Below are positions 43,259-57,601 of a DNA stretch of 64,000 nt, in pieces. Numbering within the stretch: the stretch's first letter is position 1; each line of letters opens with the position of its first letter. A program made the translations under genes and the position numbers. The notes under the pieces are model-generated. The model worked only from the letters and a program-made list of their open reading frames with translations. It did not search any database and was not told the origin of the DNA. The stretch is from Cichorium intybus (lineage: Eukaryota > Streptophyta > Magnoliopsida > Asterales > Asteraceae): NCBI GenBank assembly GCA_023525715.1, contig JAKNSD010000060.1, positions 1 to 64,000 on the forward strand. Reading direction: 5' to 3'.

Positions 43259-43790
43259 TTTTAGCAACCTGGAACGAAATGATGCTATTACACATTAGTA
43301 AATAGCAATCAACTTTTGGAAATATTAGTTTTTTAGCAACCAACTTTTAAACCATCAAAATTTTTCCAAATTGCCCTGTTTTTTTTATTACAAAAAACCT
43401 GTTTTTTCCCTGAATATTTTTGCCAGAATTAATGCAATACTCCGCTTAGGCATCATTGTTTATTGTATGTTAGATTTAGCAACATACTTAAAAAAATTAC
43501 ACAATTGGTCCTACTTTCCAGTTTTTAGCAACCTGCAACGAAATGATGCTATTAAACATTAGTAAATAGCAACCAACTTTTGCAAATTTCAGTTTTTTAG
43601 CAACCAACTTTTAAACCATCTAAATTTCCCTTTTTTTTTACCAAAGCCTGTTGTTTTCCCTGAATATTTTTTGTCAGAATTAACGCAATACTCTGTTTAG
43701 GCATCGTTGTTTTTTATATGTTAAATTTAGCAACATACTTTAAAAAAATTACAAAATCGGTCCTGCTTTGCCTGCTTTTAGCAACCAACT
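43259..43790. repeat. 264-bp tandem repeat, two copies
   Basis: TTAGCAACCTGGAACGAAAT at 43261 recurs as TTAGCAACCTGCAACGAAAT at 43525. The match extends through AGCAACCAACTTTTAAACCA and CCCTGAATATTTTT blocks. It is AT-rich and non-coding, inside Helitron A. Confidence 0.85.
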
Positions 43791-44185
43791 TACGCCTAAA
43801 TTAATAAAGTTAATATTACTACCATAGTACAAAAAAATTGCTGAACCGGTCCTTATATTATATGTTTGTAGAACGGAACATCAGCTTATAAATATGAAGG
43901 AAAGCATTAAAAAAACATACCACGAAAACACTTTTCCACCCAGATTCTACATTATGGTCCCTGCTGAGGATCATCTGTGAGAGGCAACAAACTATAAGTT
44001 CTTTGATTTCAACAGAGTTGCTTTTTTGCGTGACGATTACGAAAGGTCTGAAAACACGGGTTTTGGAAGTAGTAGTTTGCTAATTCTTCTCGTTCAAGGA
44101 ATTTCATGGAAATTTGATGCCATGAATCCATGGCAAAAATGGCAACGGAAAGGCCAACACAAGGGAAAAATAAATATTAAATATC

Positions 44186-44292
<107 letters not shown>

Positions 44293-45597
44293 ACACACTT
44301 ACGTATACTTCAAATTTGTGGTCAACGATTTGGGAGGTTTAACATTGAAGTCCCGTGTATTTCTCCATGATTAATGGGATATTCCATAATTTTTGCCATT
44401 ATAATAGTCAATCGGCACCTTAGATAGGAATGTTTTAAATTTCAAAAATGGATAGGAACTCAACTTACTTTAGTATGGTGTGTCTGCTTGTGTTGGCATA
44501 GCAACCAAGAGTTCAGGATGCCGAGACACACAACGCCCTTCTTCAAGAAGCCAAGAAGGTAGTCTGCAAAAAAAATGATGAAAATGGAAGTAGAGTCTGC
44601 TTTTGTGTGCGTATCCCCATGCCAGGGACCAACCAAAAGAAATTACAAACAACAAAAAATACAAATCATTTGGTAAATCAATATAAAGCAAAAAGAAGTT
44701 GATATTGGGTTGAGACTTGAGAGGTGAAACTTCTTTGAACCCATCTTGAGACATTCTGTCGAACACTTGGGGTGCATGTTCCACCAATCCATAATTACTC
44801 CCATGAACCCATCTTTTGTGTGTAATCTGCAAACAAACAACAAATCTATGTTTCTAGCCAAATAAAGGCTTCAAATATTTCACAATATTCAAGAAACTTA
44901 AAAAGACATGGTGTTCACGAAACAAACATTAAACATACATACACATTCAATCTGAAGCTATTGGGAACAATAAAAAGGAGAAATACACGTCTCTTGATAT
45001 CGTTGGCAAAGAATCATATGGTTGTTGGTGGATAATGAAATCCAAAAACTGTGAAATAAAGGTTTTAACATTGATTTCAGAAATCCGATTAAAACCCCAC
45101 AAAATCCGATTAGCGGTGATGTGAGAACTCTTTATTGTGGTGAGAAAGATTAGAGCTTTTTGATTTACAGATGGTGGAATGGGTAGATAGAAGAGAGGCG
45201 AGATTTTTGTAGTAGAGAATGAGGGATATATGAAAAGAAATCAAGATGTAGTCATTAATTTATTGCTGATTTATCGGCAATTAAGATCGAATTCTCAAAA
45301 CCGAAGACCAATAAATGGAAGAGAGAGGATCGGAGAGGATAATATGGAAGTAAATATAAATTCGAATTTTGAAATAATCCGTAATTTACGGAGATCGAAG
45401 ATAAATTGGTCCTGATTTTATGAGATTATTTTGATCAGTTGATTTTAGTAGGCGTAACTTTAGGGACGGTTTTGAAGACGTATGAAAAAGTTTTAGGCGG
45501 GAAATAAAGATGCAGTAGGCATAAAAGCATGACATTTGGCAAATAAAGGCTCTAGAAAAAAGCCACGTGACACTAAGATGCTTCTTTTATTTATATA

Positions 45598-48500
45598 CTA
45601 GACGAATGCCCGCGCGTTGCGCAGAGAAAAAAATTAGTTAGAATATAAACAAATACATGTTATTTTATCTCAAATTAAAAAATTATATAGAAAAACATTT
45701 TCATTATTTTTAATTATATGATAATACATACATGTGTCATAAATTTGGAAGACAACGAATTTTAATAATTTTAATGAATAAATACAATGTATAAAATAAA
45801 AATCAAATTAATATGGTTTAAGATAAAGAGTTATCTCAAACCACATAAGTTTGGTAGTCTACCAACAGTTTGTGCTTGGATAATGTTTTTGTAAAATTTC
45901 AAATTTAATTTTACTTTTACCTATTTTAAAATCAATTTAAAGATTGTGTATTTGGTCATGTTTTAACTTCAAATATTTAATTTAAATTAATAATATGCTT
46001 TTTTCTAAATAATGGAAGTAAATTAATTGTATTATATAAGAGAAAGATAAAATGTCATATGTGTATGTGAAACAATGTGAGATAAAAAAACCTCAAATTG
46101 ATGTGGTAAAAGATAAATCATTTATCTTGAACCATATTGAATTGAATGACTTCATTTATAATAAAAAATAAATATAGTTAGAATACTCAAAGTATATTTC
46201 TTGAATGACCTTTGAGAAAATTAGAAATCGTCATTTTTTTACCAATGATATTGCGTAATAAATAAAAGTTCAAAATTGCATTATTCAACACAATGCATGC
46301 GATTTTGTACAACTTGATGAACGAATCCATATTTCATCTTGGATTGACTTGCTAAATATTTAAAGCTCATCTTCATTAAAAAATAATAAAATTTTAACTA
46401 TATATTTCCTTGAACTTTACTATTTGGAAATATTTCATGCAATAAAAAAATATATAATGATCTATATAATTATTTTAATTTGAGGGAGACCTTTATTTAT
46501 AGAATAAAAATGCTTCTTGGGTTGGTTTATCATGACGATGTGGGATCAAAATTTTCTTCATAATGTGTTATTTTATGTCATTTTCTTATCCCACATCGCT
46601 TAAGAACACAAATGAAGAGAAATCAAAATCTATAAGTAAAGAGACTAATATATTTCTCATCCCAAATAGCTTAAGATACAAATTTCAAGGGAAAGAAAAC
46701 ATTTATAAGTAGAGTGGCTAAAATCATTTCCCTAATATCTTTGTTCTTTTGTGTTTTTGATTATAACCAAATTAGGAATCGGTTGCAACATTCCAGGAAC
46801 CTTTGGTTTCAGTTTTAAGACCATTTTCCTAAAATTTCGACGGGTACTCACCGATGTCCACTATGATAAGATTTTTTCTAATAAATTCAAATTAATGTGG
46901 TATATGATAAAAACTGATTAAATAACATCTATGATAATATTTATATAAACAAATTTTTTTGAACTTTAAACGATTACCTTTTAGAAGTTTCATGTGCATA
47001 AATCTTATGAAAGCAAAATAAAATGTTTAAAACATTATCATCACACATTGAACTCTGGCACACGACTTACTATGAACTTGCAACTCAATTGATTTTTTAA
47101 TAGTTTTTAACTCTTTTAAATATTTATCTTTTAGTTTAAATGATTTTGGAAGTTAAAACAAAATAGGATAATGGTTGAAACTTTGAGATAAAAATACTAA
47201 TTAACAATAGACTTTGACAACAATGATATACTAAAGATTGATAAGAGAACCTAAAAAGTGGTACCATATAAGGGAAAATTAAAGGTTATATATGTGCAAC
47301 GCAACATCGTTGTCACTATTTTACGACATACTTTAAATGTGTAACCTAGCAAGTTTTCAAAAGTTTTTTTTTGCAATATTCATCTTCATTTTGAGTTTTA
47401 ATATTTTTGGAAACTAAAATCTATAAATAGAAGCCTTTATCACTTTGAGAAAACAGGTTTGTACGATAATATGATATTTAATTAATATTAGACTTTGAAA
47501 GTCATATTATGATGAATATTAATGTTAAATCTTGTTTTGAATAATCTATATATCTTATAAAAGAAGCATATTTCAAAGCACCACATTGATTTGAAACTTC
47601 CATGTCTTTTCATATTTCCAATGACTTTTCAAATTTTTTTTATAATGTTTACTAATTGCTTTATAATAACCATAACTTTTATAATCATCTAAACTATGTG
47701 TATTCAATAAAGACTATAATAAAGTATTGTTCTTGCATTTTAATAAAAATATAGTTAACACTTACATTTGATAATGGTTTTTACAAAATACTTAGCAAAT
47801 TACATATAAACTATATGTATTTAATAAAGACTATAATAAAGTATTATTGTTGCATTTCTAATAAAAATATAACCATATTAATTTCAATTTTTTTTCTCTT
47901 TGTCCCACATTGATTCATGTACATATATGACATTCCGTCTTTCTCTTATATAATGCCACTTATTTGCTTCCACTATCCATCAATTTTGATCATATTATGA
48001 CTTTCAAGTCTACTATTAGTGATCATTTTATCATAAAACAAGTTTTTATCGCAAAGTTTTAAAGTATTCTATTATTTAGTTTCAACTTCTTGAGGTATTG
48101 AAACTCAAAAATGAAAATTAAAATTACTCAAAACTTTTAAAAACTTGATTAGGTTGAAAGCTTATATGTCGTTTGTAAACATTTTTCGACTCAAGAGTAT
48201 GTATATACATAAAAGTTTTCATTTATGAACGTTTTAACTATATCATATAAAAATATCTTCAAAATAATGTGATTCAACATTAATAATTTATCTTTTACCA
48301 TATTATTTTAATTTTTTTCATTGTCCCACATTGCTTCACACATCTATCTAACATTTCATCTTTCCCTTATATGATACCACTCATTTGATTCCATTATCCA
48401 TCAATTTTGATCATAATACGACGTTCAAGTATGTCGTAGTAAAAAAATGACAATAGTGTTGATGTTTTTTAGATTTACCGCGATATATGTACATAAAAAT

Positions 48501-49974
48501 TTTGAATAGCAAACGTTTAAGCATTATTCAAACAAACTAAGTTGAACTATTATATGTATTATTAATTAGTAGTCAATTTATAAAAAAACATAATTTTATC
48601 TCATAGTTTCAATAGATTTTACTATTTTGTTTTAACTTCAAAAATATTGAAATTAAAAAGATGAATATTAAATTGGGTTAAAAACTATTAAAAATCGATG
48701 AGGTTGCAAGTTCATAACGTCATGTTCAACATGTGGTGACAACGTTGATAACATTTTTCGATTTGATAAGATTTATTCATATAAAAATTTCAAACATTAT
48801 ATGTTTGAACATCGTTCAATCCATGTGGATGAATTCTTATAATGTAACACATTAATTTGAATACTTTTAGAAAAAATAGAAGTGGGCACCGATGGGTACC
48901 CATCCAAATTTTACGAAATCGGTCTTAAAGCTCGAACCAATGGTTCATTGAATGTTTTCACCGTTGTCTAAGCCGGTTAAATTCAATAACACAAAAGAAC
49001 AAATATATAAGGGAAATAGGTTTAGCCTCTCTACTTATAAAAGACCTGATTTCTATTGAAATTTGTTTATTAAACTATGTGGGATGAGAAATATATTAGC
49101 CTCTTTACTTATAGATGTTTCATTTCACTTTAGTTATGTTTCTTAAGCGATGTGGGATAAGAAAATGAAATAAAATAACACACTATAAAAGAAAATTTGA
49201 TCCCACATCGTCATGATAAACCAACTTAAGAAAATTTTTTATTTTATAAATAAATGACCTCCTCAAAGTACAACAATTATATAAATGATGATTAGTCAGT
49301 TTTTATTGTTGGAAACATTTCCAAATATTAAATTTCAAAGAAATATATAGTAAAAGTTTTATATATTATATTTTAATGAGTTTGAACTTTAAAAATACAA
49401 CAAGTCCATCTCGATATGAACTTCGTATTCTTTCATCAAGTTGCATGAAACAAAATGCACCATACTGTGTAATCCAATTTTAAATTTTCATGATACAGTT
49501 TGTGCTTTTCAAAATCTCAAATCGCATAATTAGTGCGATGTGCGGTTTTGACTATATATCGTACGGTAAACACCATTGAAATATGTCTCTATTCTTATCA
49601 ATAAGAGTGTGTTATTCAAAATATTTGAGTGGCAATGAAAGCCTTTGCAAAACTATAGGAAAATACATACAATGTCTCTCAATTTTATCAATGCACAAAG
49701 TGTAAGTAGATGATACTAAAATCAAGTAGTTTGAGATAACTATTTATCTTGAACCATATTAATTCTAATTTTATTTCATGAATTGTATTCATTTATTGTA
49801 ATTTTAATAATTTTTTGTCTTCTAAAATTTTGATACATGTATCTATTATCATATAATTGAAAATAATAAAGGCATTTCATATAAACTTTTTAAAGATGGT
49901 ATGATAATAATGTTTATTGTCTATATTTTAACCATATAATTTTCTTCCTGCGCAACGCGCGGGCATTCGCCTAG
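45598..49974. mobile_element. 4.4 kb imperfect inverted repeat with Helitron-type 3' ends at both termini
   Basis: The left end is CTAGACGAATGCCCGCGCG then TTGCGCAG. The right end is CTGCGCAACGCGCGGGCATT then CGCCTAG. Each is a GC-rich hairpin, spacer and CTAG followed (outward) by T or A. The arms match as inverses for about 2 kb. Examples are TTATATGATAATA-x4-ACATG at 45715 and 49850, and the GATGTGGGATCAAA / TTTGATCCCACATC pair at 46540 and 49200. Others are TTAAAACAAAATAG at 47152 with its inverse near 48625, and opposed CCGATG blocks near 46850 and 48890. The centre (47.5-48.4 kb) holds further direct repeats. No coding frame was found. Confidence 0.75.
47690..47872. repeat. Direct repeat near the palindrome centre
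   Basis: AATAAAGACTATAATAAAGT occurs at about 47707 and 47822, each followed by ATTGTT/ATTATT, TTGCATTT and TAATAAAAATATA. A longer direct repeat of 47890-48010 recurs at about 48300-48430 (TCCCACATTG, TTTCTCTTATAT / TTTCCCTTATAT, CCATCAATTTTGATCATA). Confidence 0.75.
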
Positions 49975-49975
49975 T

Positions 49976-50837
<862 letters not shown>

Positions 50838-51807
50838 AGGTTACAAACCCGTGTGTTACACGGTTAACAATTAAAAAACTTATATAATAAAAAGCATTTT
50901 ATTTAATCATATAATTTGATCTAATAAAGAGATAGGTGTTTTAATACATTAAACCATCTTTTTTGGCTTGACTCATTAAGTCATTATATTCATATTAAGT
51001 AAAAAATAAACAACAACCCTTGATGCTCTCATTCTACACAAATAAGTACCAAATAACAATAAAAACAACCACTATAAAAAACATAACTTCTTTTCTATCC
51101 ATTTGTTACGCATGGCATGACACAAAACAACATGTAACTTCTTTTCTGTCATTTGTTACGCATGACATGACATAAAACAACATGTCGTCGTCCTGCATTT
51201 ATTAGACCATGTGAATGAGGACAAAATTTGCAACTTTTTTTCATATCTTTGAAACGCGTCAATGCCCTTCTAATATGAAAGCCTTTGAGAGTCAGGGATG
51301 TATACATTTTTTACCACAATTTCAATAACATCAGTGACCTTTTCGACTTTTTTTTTGGGCTAATTCATCAGTTTTGGCTCCAAATTCCAGAACAGTTTTC
51401 CCTTCATAAGGTGGGAGTAGTGACGGTACCTAATAAAAGAGTAGTGAGTAGAAATGAGTACAAATTCATGACAAAGAGACAAAAAGAAAATGAAATCAAT
51501 AAGCGGAAAGTACAAAGAGCTTAATGCGGTTATATGCAGAAAATTCATTAAAACATGTAGGAAAGTTACCATTTATCATGGATTAAAAAACGCATGAGAG
51601 ATGATGCAAATGTTTTTTCTATTAAGAATATTGCCATAGTGATATTTTGGTATATAGAATGTAAAGTTTGTTATGTTTCTTATCAGGAAACTTGTATGTC
51701 TTCCAATTTGTATTTGATACAAATCTGAAAGTTTATAGGCTAAATTAAAAAAAAAACAACATTGTACTTTCTTTTTTTCAATTAAACCAAAAAATCGATG
51801 AAAATAC

Positions 51808-52013
51808 ATTGGTTTTTCTCAATTGACCTAAAAATAAAAATGATTGTACAATGCTATAATTAGGTAATATTTTAAAACTGCGATGCTTTAATAAGATAAA
51901 AACTAAATTATATTTATTTTTTCCTTATTAAAGTATTGTAGTTGGAAAATATTACCCATGTATAGCATTGTAAAATCATTTTATATTTTAGGCTCAATTG
52001 AGAAAAAAGCAAC
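51808..52013. mobile_element. Palindromic MITE, ~206 bp
   Basis: Left arm TTTTTCTCAATTGACCTAAA, then ATGATTGTACAATGCTATAA and GGTAATATTTT. The right arm is the inverse with minor changes (AATATTACCCATGTATAGCA, TAGGCTCAATTGAGAAAAA). The centre is near 51910. No duplication was resolved. Confidence 0.72.
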
Positions 52014-53582
52014 AAACTTTTATTGATTTTTAAGGGTTAAAGAACATGAAGCAACTGTTCAGATACAAATTTTGTATCAGAATAATAGCATTACACTTGT
52101 TATTTCCCAATATAGAATACAAACAAAAGTTTAGATTCAATATCCTTTTTTAGGTATTTAGATTCGTAAAACCAAATAACATAATCAAGAATCAACAACT
52201 TACCTAAGAAAGTTGAAGGTTACATATTCAACCCAACTTTTTTTTATGCATCAAAAAATAACATAGCACTCAAAAATCAATTTTTCTGTGCAAGAACTTA
52301 AACCTTTAAACAGAAAAATCAAACACGTTATCCACCAGAAAAACAAAAACTACAAACAAAATATAGAAAAATCAAACCTTTAAATTTGTAGAGTTCGCAA
52401 ATGACCATGGTGCCCAAAAACTAAAATTGAACATTTTAACCCATGAAACCAAAAATAGAACCTGTGAAAACCAAAACCATAAATTGATGGCTGTAAAACC
52501 AAAAAATGAAGTTTGACTTTTTCAGTCAAACTTTATACATCTTTTTGCCCCTGTTAACAATTGACTGACCCTATACCCAATGTTATATTTTCATATGTGA
52601 ATTGTGAACCATCTCCAACATTCTTCCAGCCGATCCTCCATTAATCTTTTTGCAACTGAAACAATGATTTTACTTCTAAAATTTAGAAAATATGTACATA
52701 CTTTACGCTAGAAAACTTTGATCCCTCTTTAGTTTTTAAGTTAAGCTGACATTCACCAGATCGACACAACTTTGCTCTCTATGAAAGGCTGGGTCAAACT
52801 CCAAGAAATTATTCTCAACTTTGCAAATATTTCCTTGGTTTTATGTGCATATCAAAGAAAGTATATAATTGGTTAAATAGATCAATTACTGATGGAAGTC
52901 CCTTGTGTTAACAACAAACCAAATATAAGAAAAATTATCTCGCAAAGTCATATAGGATTACACACGTGTACCTTGTCAAAGCTCCGATGGAAATCTGTAA
53001 TGATTTTCTTAAAGGACGTTTGAGTGGCAGAGACCAATATTAAATAAAAACAAAACTTCAAACGTAAATTAGTACCTCAAATTCTTCATCTCGGTGTGCG
53101 TTCACAGAGGTCTATGAAGACGATGAGACGGTGGTTCGTCTGTACAAAATGAAGTAGTCGAGGAGTGCTACTTCCATGGAGTTGAAAGACATCAACCGAG
53201 GGTTTCTTCGAGCATTGCGAATGCTGAAAGGAGTTCGGTAATGGTGATTATCAAACAAAACTAATGAGTAGTTAGGATTAGGACCATCGAGGCTATAAAG
53301 AGTCAAACCAAATCAAAATTTGGAACTGAAGGAACCAATCTGAATGCAACACATGAAAAAATCGATCAACCCTAAACTAAAATCGACCATGGAGAAACCC
53401 TGCAACAAAGACACTGCAAAAAACCTTGTTGAAATTGCGATAAAACCAAAATCGACCCTGAGGAAAACCTGTTAACCCCGTCACCCTCCAAAACCCAACG
53501 ATGAAGACAGTCTGTTGACTCTCAAATTGACCCTGTAGAAAACCCTAAACCAAAATCGGTAGAAAACAAATAAGGAACGACG

Positions 53583-53879
53583 GTGGAATTTCTCATAGGC
53601 GAAGAGATTCAAAACAATTTCAACATTTATGAAGGGATTCAAAATCCTTATTCAATGAGGATACTTATTGCTGATTTGATTTCCAAAGGAAAATGCAAAA
53701 CTGAGGGAGCGGTGATTGAGGGAATCATGAATGAGATAGTAAGATATCGTGAGATTCAAATTCCAAACCTAAATTCCCGTAAATTTCTCCTACATTTAAT
53801 AGGAGAGATATCAATTATACGAAAAAAAGGAACCGAGAAAAGTAGTTCTAGGCGGGAAAAAAATATTAAGACTGCATAA
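53583..53879 (+). other. Unrecognised 98-codon frame in the Helitron B 5' region
   Basis: A frame starting MEFLIGEEIQNNFNIYEGIQ and rich in Ile, Glu, Lys and Arg. The position and downstream TAGGCGGGAAA block correspond to 45230-45500 in Helitron A, where a shorter frame exists. I do not recognise the peptide and doubt that it is translated. Confidence 0.2.
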
Positions 53880-53957
53880 TAGAAAGACACGTGGCAAAAT
53901 AGGCTATAGAAAACTGCCATGTGGCATCTAAAGGCTTTCTTTATTAGAAGAGATAGA

Positions 53958-54516
53958 TATATATATAACGGAAGGAGACATTATCGAAATAGGGTTTTCT
54001 ATAACTTTTCCGTGTTTCATGAACAAGTTTATTAAGATATCCTCAAAATCGCCACTGGATAATTATAAACTGGGATATCATCTGTTGCGATCTACTACGT
54101 GAAATAGGGTTTCAATATGTATTCTTACTTGATTGTGGTTTTGATCGAAGGTTCGTCATGAGGCGATGGCTACTAAAGTTATAGGTTGCGACGCCGGCTA
54201 ATTGATTTCTGAAATCTACCAGGTAATTTAACTTTCCAATGAGTTATTTGACGATTGTATTTAATTTCTAAGAGGTTGACCAAATGCCAATTTTAAAAGG
54301 GCTTTTTGTTTATTTATTTGGAATTCAAAGTGGCATTCTACCTTGTCAGCATTAAAAGCATTATTAAAGGAATTGAATCATTTGATAAACTATTAACATG
54401 TTGATAAGCTTTTCTGCATGCATAAATTCAGGTTAAAACATTATCAACCGCTTGGGAGTACATATCCAAGGACACCATACCCCACAAGTTACGTACGAAC
54501 CACGTACCCTTGTTAT
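53958..54516 (+). other. Possible host-gene leader upstream of the LINE insertion
   Basis: Non-repetitive sequence between Helitron B and the LINE. ATCTACCAG followed by GTAATTTAAC at 54214-54231 looks like a splice donor. The pre-insertion sequence would join 54531 to 61503, 20 bp upstream of the PHD-like exon, so this may be its 5' leader or promoter. No protein match is claimed. Confidence 0.3.
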
Positions 54517-54627
54517 AAAATTAATATGACTAGAAAACCAGACCATAATCTCAACTCACAACCAATCTCTCTCTAGCAATCTGTACGTTTTTTGTTTTGG
54601 TTATTCTTATTATTATTCTTTTTCAAA

Positions 54628-57601
54628 ATGGCTGGTGTGTCACCAGGCTTAACTCCTGGTCCAGATTCATCATTAGAAACTGATGAGTTACCAGGAAATC
54701 CAATTCATAGTTTTTCTGCACAATGTTTTATAGATCCTGAAATTACTTTTAATATGGTTGAAAAAAGAATTAAAAACATAAAAAACAAACAACCAAGGAT
54801 CTTCAAAAAACCTTCTATTAAAAATACATTGCTGCATACTTTGATTGACAGAAGCATTCAAAAAAAAACCTGTTATTAACCAAAAACGGTTTAAACAACT
54901 TTTTGCTGGAAAAGAAAGAGGTATACATGCTCTTAATGAGCTCGAAAAAGAAAGCGATCTACAATCTCAATATTATCCAGAAACTAGCTCAAAACAATCT
55001 CAAAGTGAACCATCTAACATCATACATCACTTGGTAACGCAAATATCTGGAGATGGTGGCACAATTTCGGACATGGCAGATGGCTTGAGTACGGTATATT
55101 CTTCCTCTGAAGACAATGATGGTGAAGATGAAGATGATTCAAACATGGAGAAAAAAGATTACCCATCTACCAACAAATGTGAATGCTTGATACAACATGT
55201 TGGGTCCGATTGTCGAATTACAAAACCATCTCCTCAAGCTAGCGAACATGACTGCATGGAGGCAATCTTCATCGTTGGAAAAGGAGATGTATCTTCAACA
55301 AGTGGAGGAGAAGAACCCAACTTAAAACCGATCAATGAGGATGGTGTCCACATGACTTCAAGCATCGGGTTTGGTGGTGAACATACATTGAAGTCGCAAT
55401 TTTCTAACGGCCAGGTCAAACACTCGACTGTTCCTCACTCTCCAACGGTCGCTAAAAGCATTTCCAGCAATGGGGAAGGTATCTCCACCAATTCCTCTCT
55501 TTTTAATTTGAATAATAACCTTTTGCTAGATAATGGAATTGATAGTCAATTGAATAATGGTGATAATGAGTGCTTTGACCATTTTGAAACAAATATGGGG
55601 GACATAAACACCCAATTGTCTAGAACCAATCATAATGTTGCTAGTGCTTTCACAAAAGAAGAGAATCCGATGCACAATATCGGCTTACATATTCCATTGC
55701 CCCATATGGATCCAAATGGATCCATATCCTCTTTCCTTGGACCGAAGCTTACCCATATACCTCCCATGTTGGGCCAACTTAAGAATCCTACACAATTGGG
55801 CCATCTTAATACTCCTTCTATATTGGGCCTTCCTAAATCCACCATATCTAAAAAATCTAAATACCCACCCAAGCCCATTAATTCTATATCTTCTAAGGCT
55901 TTTAGACATTTTAGTAACAAAGATTTTTTGAAGTCTAATCCCGCTGTTACTAAAAATGTCATTACTCCGAGTGTTTTTCCTTATCCCAATGTCGTGTCCT
56001 CCAACGGTTTAGACCCTTTAACTAATTCTAATAAACAAAAAAATATTATTCGTAATATGGAATCAGAAAACATAAAAAATAACGCTTGGTCCCGTAAACT
56101 TCCGTTACTAGTTAACTCTCAGGCGAACATCTTGAGTGGTTCTCACAAACACTCAAGTGACAATTTCCGCTTCATTCCGAACTTAAGTCAAGATATTGAA
56201 GTGCCCGTTGACATTCCTGTAACGGTCGTTAATAAGATTTGTGAGACTCATGCTCGAACCATTTGTGGTTATTTTGTTGGATGTAAAATGAATTATTCTG
56301 ATGTTCGTTATCTAGCGTCTAAGATGTGGTCTCAACATGGGCTGGAGGATGTTCTGTTAAATGGTAACGGTGTCTATCTTTTTAAATTTAACAACGACCA
56401 GGGTCTAAAACATGTTATTACACATGGCCCATGGACATTTAGGAGTGCCCCCATTGTTATGCAAAAATGGAGACCCGGACTTAGCATTCATAGAAACAAC
56501 CATGACAAACTTCCTCTATGGATTAAAATACATGACATCCCTTATGAGACTTGGAGTGAGGAAGGATTAAGTCACATCGCTTCTAAAATTGGTAAGCCAC
56601 TTGCCATGGACTCTTATACAGCTAACATGTGTACTTATGCTGCGGGTAAGGCAGTTTATGCCCGTGTCCTTCTCGAAGTCCCAACGCGTATCTCTTGGGT
56701 TGACAAAGTGATAATCCGTATCCCCGATCCTGAAACTAATGAGTTTTACACTCATACGTTGAGAGTTGAGTATGAATGGAAACCGCCTATGTGCTCTCAT
56801 TGTAAGTTGTTTGGTCATGAAACACATGTTTGTATGCATGTTATTGCTAAACAAAATGCTTCTATTTCTAAACCTATAGATACTTCTACCATTACTAACG
56901 AAAAAAATGAACAACCAATTATAGATAAAAATGATGATTTCACTATGGTTTCAAATAAGAAAAATTCATCAAAACACGCTACTAATAATGACAAGAAAAT
57001 TAATGAATATTCTAAAAGCAATCCGAGTAGAAAATTCCTAAAGAAAACGCAAGAAAACAATTTTTCAAATAATAATAACAATTTAAAAACTATTGGAAAT
57101 AAGAAACGATATGAAAAACGCCTGGTTTATATTAATAACCGACCAACCATATCCCACCTTTCTACTAATACCCCCTTCAAGGATAAGGCAGCTATAGTTG
57201 GTTTCCCTAGCCCTATCATAAGCCTTTCTTCCTGCCAGCCCCTTAAACAGTCTGAATCGTCCACACCTATATTCAATGCTTTCTCGATTCTAGAGGCTTG
57301 TTCATCTGACAAAACGGATATTCCCTCTACTTCTTCCCCCCTGCCCTCCTCTGACAAAACGGATATTCCCTCTACTTCTTCCCCCCTGCCCACCGACGCT
57401 GCTCCCTCTCAAATTTGTCCTGATGGTTTTTATCCTGATGCTGATGACCTTATCGAAGAGGATAATTATTTTGAGGTCGACTCTGATGATGGTGACACTG
57501 CCCAGTTCATTGTTAATGAGACTGGATCCCATATTGATCATCCTATGATAGCTCTGGCGTCCGAGCAGATGGACTCCACCACCCTTCCAGTTTCCATATG
57601 A
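54628..57601 (+). pseudogene. LINE ORF1, nucleic-acid-binding Gag-like protein, one frameshift
   Basis: It encodes the LINE RNA-binding protein. The ATG at 54628 begins MAGVSPGLTPGPD. At an A9 run (about 54860-54868) the frame shifts, and the rest is read in the frame 54845-57601. A one-base insertion in the A-run explains it, though slippage cannot be excluded. In the 918-codon frame a DUF4283 domain spans about residues 470-623 (CGYFVGCKMNYSDVRYL, WTFRSAPIVMQKW). A CCHC knuckle CSHCKLFGHETHVC is at 650-663. The N-terminal third is Ser/Asn-rich and the C-terminal part is low complexity. A 45-bp tandem duplication (57305-57394) repeats SDKTDIPSTSSPLPS. Its stop overlaps the ORF2 start as ATGA. 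Confidence 0.88.

Noticed and set aside
43259..43790. CRISPR-like or satellite array
   Set aside because: Only two 264-bp copies without spacer structure, in a plant genome.
44470..44861. Minus-strand frames of 120 and 72 codons inside Helitron A
   Set aside because: Overlapping frames in different phases with no recognisable domain. A captured exon is possible but not supportable.
54845..54879. Programmed frameshift at the A9 run in LINE ORF1
   Set aside because: Possible, but a one-base insertion in a homopolymer is simpler given the other decay in ORF2.
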